Shown piece by piece: positions 7,740 through 12,845 of a stretch of DNA of 12,845 nucleotides (position 1 is the first letter of the stretch; every line of letters starts with the position of its first letter). The position numbers were made by a program, and so were the translations under genes. Origin of the DNA: SZAS-79 sp038211455 (lineage in GTDB: Bacteria > Pseudomonadota > Gammaproteobacteria > Burkholderiales > SG8-39). The stretch is taken from positions 1 to 12,845 of the forward strand of contig JBBQVP010000125.1 of the NCBI GenBank assembly GCA_038211455.1. Reading direction: 5' to 3'. The notes below the pieces were generated by a model. That model did no database searches. It had not been told where the DNA came from and was given only the letters and a program-made list of their open reading frames with translations.

Positions 7740-8150
7740 ATGGGCAAGGCCTCCCACCAGCCGGAAAACCTGGCGCTACCCGAAGGCAAGCACGCCACGC
7801 TGCGCGTGGTGCCGATGCCGGCGGACGCGAACCACAACGGCGACATCTTCGGCGGCTGGATCATGTCGCAGGTCGACATTGCCGGTGGCACCGTCGCCGG
7901 GCGTGTCGCACGCGGGCGCGTCGCGACGGTGGCGGTGAACTCGTTCGTCTTCAAGCAGCCCGTGCAGATCGGCGACCTGGTCTCCTTCTACGCGGACCTC
8001 GTGCGCGTCGGCAATACCTCGGTGACGGTGAACGTCGAGGTGTACGCTGAGCGCCGGCCGTCCGACCCGAAGGTCGTCAAGGTGACCGAAGCCACGCTCA
8101 CCTATGTGGCGATCGATGCCGGCGGAAAGCCGCGCACGATCCCGAAATAG
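7740..8150 (+). CDS. yciA: YciA-type acyl-CoA thioesterase (hotdog fold)
   Basis: This 136-residue single-domain hotdog protein would hydrolyse acyl-CoA to free acid and CoA in the cytoplasm. The signature NGDIFGGWIMSQVD (33-46) is the YciA/cytosolic acyl-CoA hydrolase motif, and Asp46 is the likely catalytic acid of this subfamily. The length matches single-hotdog YciA proteins, which assemble as hexamers. There is no signal peptide or membrane segment. ATG 7740 lies one base after the synthetase stop (TGAGATG) with no clear Shine-Dalgarno site, so translation probably depends on coupling to the synthetase. Pairing a synthetase with a thioesterase suggests control of the acyl-CoA/free CoA balance, or release of intermediates that block beta-oxidation. 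The substrate is not predictable, because YciA relatives are broad. Confidence 0.88.
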   Translation: MGKASHQPENLALPEGKHATLRVVPMPADANHNGDIFGGWIMSQVDIAGGTVAGRVARGRVATVAVNSFVFKQPVQIGDLVSFYADLVRVGNTSVTVNVEVYAERRPSDPKVVKVTEATLTYVAIDAGGKPRTIPK

Positions 8151-8176
8151 CCGCGCGCAACCATCCGACCCACGTG

Positions 8177-9064
8177 ATGCAGCCGGTCCGCTTTCCCGCG
8201 CTGGACGGCTTTTCGCTCGGCGCAACCCTGTATCGTCCGCGGCCTTCCGGTGAAGATGCAGTCACCTCCGGCGACGTTGCGGTCGCACCCAACGGCGCGG
8301 CCGTGGTGATCCACGCCGCAGCGGGCGTGCGCCAGGAGTACTACGCGAAATTCGCGGACTATCTCGCCAGACGAGGCTTCACCGTCCTGACCTTCGACTA
8401 CCGCGGCATCGGCGCGTCGCGGCCGCCGAAGCTGCGCGGGTTCGCAGCACGCATGCGCGACTGGGCCGTGCTGGATGCCGGCGGCGCGCTGGACTATCTC
8501 GAGCGCGAAGCACCGGGTGCGCGCATCTCCGTGGTGGGCCACAGCTTCGGGGGGCAGTGCCTCGCGATCGTGCCGGGCAGCGAGCGTTACGCCTCGGCGC
8601 TCGCGGTTGCCTCGCAAAGCGGCTACTGGGGCCACTGGTCCGGCGCGGGACGCGCGGGCATGTGGTTCCTGACCCACGTGCTGCTGCCCGGCGCATCCGG
8701 GCTGCTCGGATACTTCCCCGCGCGCCGGCTCGGACAGGGCGAGGACCTTCCGGCGGGCGTGGCCACCGAATGGGCGCGCTGGTGCCGGCACCCGGGATAC
8801 ATCGTGGGCGCGCTGGGCGAAGAGCAACGCTACGCAGGTTTTTGCGCGCCGTTGCGCGTGACCTGGGTGGCCGATGACGGCTACGCGCCGCGCGCGGCCG
8901 CCGAGGCGCTGCGCGCGTTCTACCCGTCGGCGCAAAGCGAGCTGCACGAGATCCATCCCGGATCGCACGGCGGGCAGCACATCGGTCACTTCGGCTTCTT
9001 CCGCGAACGCTTTCGCGCTACGTTTTGGAAGGATGCTGCGGACTGGCTGTCGGAGCGGAAGTGA
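8177..9064 (+). CDS. Predicted alpha/beta hydrolase (COG4757-like)
   Basis: This is a 295-residue cytoplasmic alpha/beta hydrolase with no signal peptide. The nucleophile elbow is GHSFGG with Ser123, preceded by FDYRGIGASRP (73-83). Asp233 or Asp234 (ADDG) is the likely acid, and His268 or His271 in the GGQHIGHFGFF block is the likely base, so a complete triad is plausible. The arrangement resembles the predicted hydrolases of COG4757, which have no well-defined substrate. It follows yciA by 26 bases and overlaps the pilin start, so it is read as part of the operon. GTG 8174 directly before ATG 8177 is an equally possible start; neither has a good Shine-Dalgarno site. An esterase or lipase-like role releasing fatty acids for this pathway is inference from position only. 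Confidence 0.8.
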   Translation: MQPVRFPALDGFSLGATLYRPRPSGEDAVTSGDVAVAPNGAAVVIHAAAGVRQEYYAKFADYLARRGFTVLTFDYRGIGASRPPKLRGFAARMRDWAVLDAGGALDYLEREAPGARISVVGHSFGGQCLAIVPGSERYASALAVASQSGYWGHWSGAGRAGMWFLTHVLLPGASGLLGYFPARRLGQGEDLPAGVATEWARWCRHPGYIVGALGEEQRYAGFCAPLRVTWVADDGYAPRAAAEALRAFYPSAQSELHEIHPGSHGGQHIGHFGFFRERFRATFWKDAADWLSERK

Positions 9065-9576
9065 GGTATCACGAAGTCAGGGTGGAATGCATCTCGGGCC
9101 GATCCAGCCGGGCCTTCACGCTGATCGAGATGGTGTTCGTGCTCGGCATCGTCGCGCTGCTCGCGCTGATGACGATCCCGCTATACATCGAACGCAATAT
9201 CCAGCAGCAGGTGAAGGATGGTGTCGGGTTCGCCGACTTCATGCAACGCAATGTATCGGCCGCATACGCCCTGACCGGCGCGCTGCCGAAGGACAATGCC
9301 GGCGCAGGTCTGCCGGCGCCGGAGAAAATCATCGGCAACTATGTGGTCTCGGGAACGGTCGTTGACGGCGTGATCACCCTCGTATTCGGCAATCTCGCGG
9401 CCAAGAACATCCGGGGCAGGAAACTCACGCTGCGCCCGGGCTACGTGGCGGACGCGCCACAGGTGCCGATTTCCTGGGTCTGCGGGCCTGGCAAGACGCC
9501 TTCCGGGCTGACGATTGCGGGCACCGATGCGACAGATATTCCCCAAACCTGGCTGCCGGTGGCCTGCCGTCCCTAG
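9061..9576 (+). CDS. Type IV pilin (PilA-like prepilin)
   Basis: This 171-residue prepilin has a short charged leader and the type III cleavage motif AFTLIE, where processing would leave Phe19 as residue 1 and Glu23 as Glu5. A hydrophobic helix follows (about 19-43). The globular part matches the PilA/PilE pilin domain: an LPKDNAGAGL segment, NYVVSGTVVDGVITLVFGN, then Cys141 and Cys169 positioned to form the C-terminal disulfide loop ending in WLPVACRP. The -1 residue is Ala, not the nearly invariant Gly. GTG 9061 is chosen because GGAG lies five bases upstream and it forms a GTGA overlap with the hydrolase stop; GTG 9082 would give an 11-residue leader, and ATG 9025 an implausible long one. 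No assembly genes (pilBCD) are present, so machinery elsewhere would be needed. A minor or orphan pilin is possible. Confidence 0.85.
   Translation: MRYHEVRVECISGRSSRAFTLIEMVFVLGIVALLALMTIPLYIERNIQQQVKDGVGFADFMQRNVSAAYALTGALPKDNAGAGLPAPEKIIGNYVVSGTVVDGVITLVFGNLAAKNIRGRKLTLRPGYVADAPQVPISWVCGPGKTPSGLTIAGTDATDIPQTWLPVACRP
9573..9576. other. CTAG shared by two convergent stop codons
   Basis: The palindrome CTAG gives TAG on the plus strand (9574-9576, pilin) and TAG on the minus strand (9575-9573, CoA-transferase). The two coding regions overlap by four bases and there is no intergenic space for a terminator between them. Confidence 0.9.
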
Positions 9577-10796
9577 TTCTTAGTGTCCGATCCGGTGCGC
9601 TGCCGGTCGAAGACGACCTTGGCGGAGAACAGATCCGCGATTTCCGCGTCGGTATAGCCGATGCCGCGCAGCACGTCCTCCGAATGCTGGCCCAGCCACG
9701 GCGCGGGCTTGCGGATTGCCGTAAGGTCGCCCGAGGACTTGATCGGCAGGCCCAGGGTCTTCATCGGGCCGATGATCGGGTGGTCGATATCGACCACCAT
9801 GTTGCGCGCGCGTACATGCGGGTCGTTAAGGGTTTGCTCGTAGCGGTACACCGGGCCGGCGGGAACTTCGGCCGCATCGAGCAGTTCCACCCAGTGCGCG
9901 GTCGGCTGCGTCGTCAGGATCGCCTCGATTTCTGCTTCGAGGACGTCGATGTTCTTCATTCGCAGGGGCAGGGTTTCGAACCGCGGGTCGGTGAGCCATT
10001 CGGGCTTGCCGCAGACCATGTTGCAGAAATTGCGCCACAGCTTGTCGTTGCTTGCGCCAAGCGTCACGTAGCCGTCCTGGGTGCGATAGGCCTGGTACGG
10101 GGAAGAGCGCCGGTGGCGGGTCCCGATGGCCGTGGGCACTTCGCCGGAACCGAAATAGGCACCGAACTCCCACTGCGTCCACGCAAGTCCTGCCTCGAGA
10201 AGCGATGTCTCGAGGTACTGCCCCTGGCCCGTCCTCAGCTTGCCGATATACGCGCCGAGGATGCCGTACAGGGCCGTCACGCCGCTGGCAATGTCGTTCA
10301 TCGCGATGCCGACCTTGGCCGGCCGGCCGCCAGGCGCACCGGTCATCATCATGATCCCGGACATGCCCTGGGCGATGATGTCGAACCCGCCCTTTTTCCC
10401 GTACGGCCCGGTCTGGCCGAAACCGGACATCGAGGCGTAGATCACGCCGGGGTTGAACTGCGTCACCGATGCGTAGTCGATGCCGAGCTTCTTCACGACG
10501 CCGGGACGGAAGTTCTCCGTGATGATCTCCGCCTTCGCCGCGAGCCGGTTGAAGATCTCCTTGCCGCGCGGGTCTTTCATGTTCAGCGCGATGCTCTTCT
10601 TGTTTCGATTGAGCACCGCGAAGCAGTACGACTCGTCGTTGACCTTGGGCTCGAAGTTGCGCGAGGTATCGCCGCCCGGGAAGTTTTCCACCTTGACGAC
10701 CTCGGCGCCCATGTCGCCCAGCACCATGCTGCAGTAGGGCCCGGCCATCACGTTGGTGAGGTCGAGCACGTTCACGCCTTCGAGTGGCAGCGACAT
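9573..10796 (-). CDS. CaiB/BaiF family III CoA-transferase
   Basis: This 407-residue family III CoA-transferase moves CoA between carboxylic acids through mixed anhydride/thioester intermediates on an aspartate. The N-terminus LEGVNVLDLTNVMAGPYCS, ENFRPG (94-99) and SGFGQTGPY (124-132) are family hallmarks. Asp168 in NDIASG aligns by context with Asp169 of formyl-CoA transferase. A C-terminal segment with RKPAPWLGQHS is also typical, and the length matches the family (about 400). The start ATG lies four bases after the ATPase stop, with AAGGGG (10804-10809) as ribosome-binding site, so it is the last gene of the transporter operon. This suggests that it activates a carboxylate, perhaps the imported one, but the acid is unknown. 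Carnitine, oxalate, dicarboxylate or glutarate-type specificities cannot be told apart here. The stop overlaps the pilin stop. Confidence 0.92.
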   Translation of the reverse strand: MSLPLEGVNVLDLTNVMAGPYCSMVLGDMGAEVVKVENFPGGDTSRNFEPKVNDESYCFAVLNRNKKSIALNMKDPRGKEIFNRLAAKAEIITENFRPGVVKKLGIDYASVTQFNPGVIYASMSGFGQTGPYGKKGGFDIIAQGMSGIMMMTGAPGGRPAKVGIAMNDIASGVTALYGILGAYIGKLRTGQGQYLETSLLEAGLAWTQWEFGAYFGSGEVPTAIGTRHRRSSPYQAYRTQDGYVTLGASNDKLWRNFCNMVCGKPEWLTDPRFETLPLRMKNIDVLEAEIEAILTTQPTAHWVELLDAAEVPAGPVYRYEQTLNDPHVRARNMVVDIDHPIIGPMKTLGLPIKSSGDLTAIRKPAPWLGQHSEDVLRGIGYTDAEIADLFSAKVVFDRQRTGSDTKN

Positions 10797-10800
10797 TCCA

Positions 10801-11877
10801 CTACCCCTTACGGATCACGGTCAGCTGGCTGGTATCGATCGCCGCCCAGACAGGTGCATCGATCTCGAACACATCCTGGGCCCGCGCTGTCACCCGCAGC
10901 GGCTCGGCAATTCCGGGCAGGCGCACGTGGTAATCCCAGTATTCCCCCAGGTAGGCGCGGCGCTCCACCTTGCCCTGTACGCAGAGGCTGCCGGCCAGCG
11001 CACCAGGATCCTGCCGGTGCAGGTGCACGCTCTGCGGGCGCAGCGACACAAGCACTTCCTCAGGAAGGGGCTCGTCCGACTGCAGCGCGCCCTTCGGCAC
11101 GGAGAACCCGCCGAACTGCACCGTCCCGCCTTCCAGCCGCCCTTCGAGGAAATTCGTCCGTCCGATGAAACCGGCGACGAACCGCGTCTGCGGCCGCCCG
11201 TAGAGCGCGTAGGGGGCGTCGATCTGCTCGACGCGGCCCTTGTTCATCACCGCGATCCGGTCGGAGGTCACCATCGCCTCGGCCTGGTCGTGCGTGACGT
11301 AGACCATCGCAATCCTGAACTCGTCGTGCAGGCGGCGGATCTCGAAGCGCATTTCCTCGCGCAGGTTCGCGTCCAGGTTGGACAGCGGCTCGTCGAGCAG
11401 CAGCACGGCCGGCTTGACCACGATCGAGCGCGCAAGCGCCACGCGCTGCTGCTGCCCACCGCTCAGTTCCGCTGGATAGCGGTCGCGCAGTGCGCCCAGC
11501 TGCACCACGCCAAGGATCTCGTCGACGCGCTTCCTGATCTCGTCATCCTTCAGCTTGCGGATCTTCAGGCCGAAGCCGACGTTCTCCGCGACCGTCATGT
11601 TCGGCCAGATCGCGTAGCTCTGGAAGATCATCGACATGTGGCGCTTTTCGGGCGGAAGTGTCGAGCCAGGCGAGGAAACGACCTCCCCATCGACTTCGAT
11701 CGTGCCCGAGGTCGGCGCCATGAATCCGGCGATCATGCGCAGCGTGGTCGTCTTGCCGCAGCCCGAGGGGCCGAGCAGCGAGACGAGCTCGCCCTCGCCG
11801 AGAGTCAGGTTGAAGTTTTCGACGGCCGTGAAACTGCCGAACGTGCGCCCTACATTTCGCAGCACCAGCTTGCTCAC
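10801..11877 (-). CDS. ABC importer ATP-binding protein, FbpC/PotA type
   Basis: This 358-residue ATPase would energise the adjacent permease at the inner face of the membrane. The nucleotide-binding domain shows Walker A GPSGCGKT (36-43), Q-loop Gln86, signature LSGGQQQ (138-144), Walker B LLLDEP (159-164) and switch His196. Residues about 280-358 form a TOBE-type regulatory domain (SLRPQSVHLH onwards), as in iron(III), spermidine/putrescine and phosphonate importers. GTG 11877 is chosen as start: it forms a GTGA overlap with the permease stop and has GGAGGA seven bases upstream. The open frame extends further to 12675, but that part is the permease read in another frame. Neighbours are the permease upstream and a CoA-transferase four bases downstream. 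Substrate is uncertain; the CoA-transferase hints at a carboxylate rather than iron. Confidence 0.92.
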   Translation of the reverse strand: MSKLVLRNVGRTFGSFTAVENFNLTLGEGELVSLLGPSGCGKTTTLRMIAGFMAPTSGTIEVDGEVVSSPGSTLPPEKRHMSMIFQSYAIWPNMTVAENVGFGLKIRKLKDDEIRKRVDEILGVVQLGALRDRYPAELSGGQQQRVALARSIVVKPAVLLLDEPLSNLDANLREEMRFEIRRLHDEFRIAMVYVTHDQAEAMVTSDRIAVMNKGRVEQIDAPYALYGRPQTRFVAGFIGRTNFLEGRLEGGTVQFGGFSVPKGALQSDEPLPEEVLVSLRPQSVHLHRQDPGALAGSLCVQGKVERRAYLGEYWDYHVRLPGIAEPLRVTARAQDVFEIDAPVWAAIDTSQLTVIRKG

Positions 11878-12764
11878 GCAGCGGTCCTCCGGAGCATGAA
11901 GTCGCGGCCCATCAGGCGAAAGCCGATCAGGATCAGCGCGACGGTGATAAACACGAGTACGAGCCCGATCGCGGCCAGCATCTCGAAATTTCCCTCGTCG
12001 CTCTTGTCGAAAAGGAGCACCGAGAGGACCTGGGTATTGATCGAATACAGGAAGATTGCCGCACTCAGCTCGCGCGTGCCGGGGATGAACACAAGGATGA
12101 ACGCCCCGGCCAGACTGCGCTTCAGCAGCGGCGCCACCACCCGGCGGATCGCGGTGAAGCGCGTGCCGCCCAGGATGCGCACCGCATCCTCCAGCTCGGG
12201 GTTGATGCTGCGGATCGCCGCGTTGCTGTTGGAATAGGCGATTGGCAGGAAGCGCGTGGCGTAGGCGAGGATCAGGATCCACGCTGTGCCGTAGAGCGTG
12301 AGCGGCGGATTGGTGTAGGCCGCGTAGAAGCCGATCGCCAGCACGATGCCGGGAATGACGAACGGCGCCATCGTCAGGAAAGACAGCACCGCGGCCACCC
12401 TCTTCCCGACCAGCTCGCGGTTGACCACGTAGGCAATGCACAGTGCCAGCAGCACGGCGATGATCGACGCGGTGCCGGCGTAGGTGAAGGTGTTGATCGT
12501 TGCATTGCGCGTCAGCGTGTTCTCGAACATCGTGAAGTAGAGGTTCTTGAACGTCAGGTTGTCGAGCGAAAAGCCGCGCCCCCAGGCCTTGGCCAGCGCC
12601 GCCTGGCAGATCACCACCATCGGCATGAAGAACGACATCGTGCAGACCGCAAGGCTGTAGCCGAGCATCGGCCATTTCCAGGGGCCGAGCTGGATCGGGC
12701 GGCGCTCGCCGCCCTTGCCGGTCTGCGAGACGTAGCCATTGCGATGCGTGATCCGGCGCTGCAC
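11874..12764 (-). CDS. ABC importer permease, C-terminal half of an FbpB-like two-domain permease
   Basis: As an open frame from GTG 12764 this gives 296 residues with about six membrane segments (about 35-55, 94-115, 125-150, 159-176, 218-239, 265-285). The cytoplasmic coupling loop (EAA loop) is at about 190-215 (ELEDAVRILGG), which contacts the ATPase. The first 30 residues are hydrophilic and contain a TGKGGERRPIQLGPWKWP stretch. To my knowledge this is the middle linker between the two permease domains of FbpB-type proteins (about 550 residues), not a usual N-terminus. The codon directly before GTG is an in-frame TAG, and the frame before that codes for the end of another membrane segment. 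No Shine-Dalgarno site precedes GTG 12764. It is therefore either the second half of a gene broken by a nonsense change or a naturally split subunit made by stop-restart. It overlaps the ATPase start by GTGA. Confidence 0.8.
   Translation of the reverse strand: MQRRITHRNGYVSQTGKGGERRPIQLGPWKWPMLGYSLAVCTMSFFMPMVVICQAALAKAWGRGFSLDNLTFKNLYFTMFENTLTRNATINTFTYAGTASIIAVLLALCIAYVVNRELVGKRVAAVLSFLTMAPFVIPGIVLAIGFYAAYTNPPLTLYGTAWILILAYATRFLPIAYSNSNAAIRSINPELEDAVRILGGTRFTAIRRVVAPLLKRSLAGAFILVFIPGTRELSAAIFLYSINTQVLSVLLFDKSDEGNFEMLAAIGLVLVFITVALILIGFRLMGRDFMLRRTAA
11885..11890 (-). promoter_or_regulatory. Shine-Dalgarno site deciding the ATPase GTG start
   Basis: The minus strand reads GGAGGA seven bases before GTG 11877, inside the last codons of the permease. 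Together with the GTGA overlap it fixes the start and indicates translational coupling. Confidence 0.8.
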
Positions 12765-12845
12765 CTAGAACATGAACACCGTGATGCTCAGGAGCTGCAT
12801 CGCGTAGGCCGCCGCGTCGCCGACCCTGGTGGGGTACTCGAAGTT
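12765..12845 (-). pseudogene. 3' end of the first permease half, ending at an in-frame TAG (partial)
   Basis: Reading leftwards from the window end, 26 codons are open in the same frame as the downstream permease half and then stop at TAG (12767-12765). The peptide ends with a hydrophobic stretch (AYAMQLLSITVFMF) preceded by YPTRVGDAAA, which fits the last membrane helix of an FbpB-type first domain. Replacing the TAG by a sense codon such as Tyr would give an uninterrupted two-domain permease. It is listed as a broken gene on that basis. A real separate subunit cannot be excluded, because only 81 bases are visible. Confidence 0.55.

Noticed and set aside
9025..9060. Pilin start at ATG 9025
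   Set aside because: It would give a 30-residue leader and a 40-base overlap with the hydrolase; GTG 9061 with GGAG and a GTGA overlap is more consistent with prepilin leaders.
9684..11168. A 494-codon plus-strand open frame across the CoA-transferase and ATPase end
   Set aside because: Antisense shadow of two confidently identified genes; low-complexity Arg/His/Gly-rich peptide without motifs.
10753..12237. A second 494-codon plus-strand open frame across the ATPase and permease
   Set aside because: Antisense shadow; all conserved ABC motifs are on the minus strand.
11878..12675. An N-terminal extension of the ATPase reading to 12675
   Set aside because: This is the permease in another frame; the GTG at 11877 has GGAGGA upstream, a GTGA overlap and the expected ATPase N-terminus.

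Overview
The window is high-GC bacterial DNA with densely packed genes and strong G/C preference at third codon positions. The gene families (long FadE with a C-terminal DUF1974-type region, FadI-like thiolase, YciA thioesterase, PilA-type pilin, Fbp-type ABC importer) point to Pseudomonadota, most likely a betaproteobacterium. That placement is inference from family resemblance, not a phylogeny.

Left part (1-9576, plus strand): the 3' end of an unidentified gene (possibly a TetR-type regulator) is followed 25 bases later by a fatty-acid cluster. Its order is fadE (acyl-CoA dehydrogenase), a FadI-like thiolase, a bifunctional enoyl-CoA hydratase/3-hydroxyacyl-CoA dehydrogenase, a long-chain acyl-CoA synthetase, a YciA-type acyl-CoA thioesterase, an alpha/beta hydrolase and a type IV pilin. 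Together the first four genes encode activation of a fatty acid and every step of one beta-oxidation turn; the thioesterase could release CoA from stalled intermediates. Spacing is tight (69, 106, 14, 1 and 26 bases, then a GTGA overlap), so one operon is likely. The only notable break is a 106-base gap between thiolase and hydratase that carries three consecutive hairpins.

Right part (9573-12845, minus strand): an operon runs leftwards from the window end. It holds the 3' end of a first permease half, a second permease half, an FbpC/PotA-type ATPase (GTGA overlap) and a CaiB/BaiF family III CoA-transferase (4-base gap). The two operons converge, and the pilin and CoA-transferase share one CTAG as their stop codons.

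The most interesting points are: (i) the importer permease, normally one two-domain protein in this family, is cut by an in-frame TAG exactly in the inter-domain linker; (ii) the hydratase/dehydrogenase ends on an A8 run that forms an in-frame A_AAA_AAA slippery heptamer directly before its stop, and the -1 frame is open straight into the acyl-CoA synthetase; (iii) a pilin with Ala instead of Gly at the prepilin cleavage site sits at the end of a beta-oxidation operon; (iv) the triple-hairpin spacer; (v) the shared bidirectional CTAG stop. I see no CRISPR array, RNA gene, insertion sequence or phage element, and there is no gene-free stretch longer than about 110 bases.
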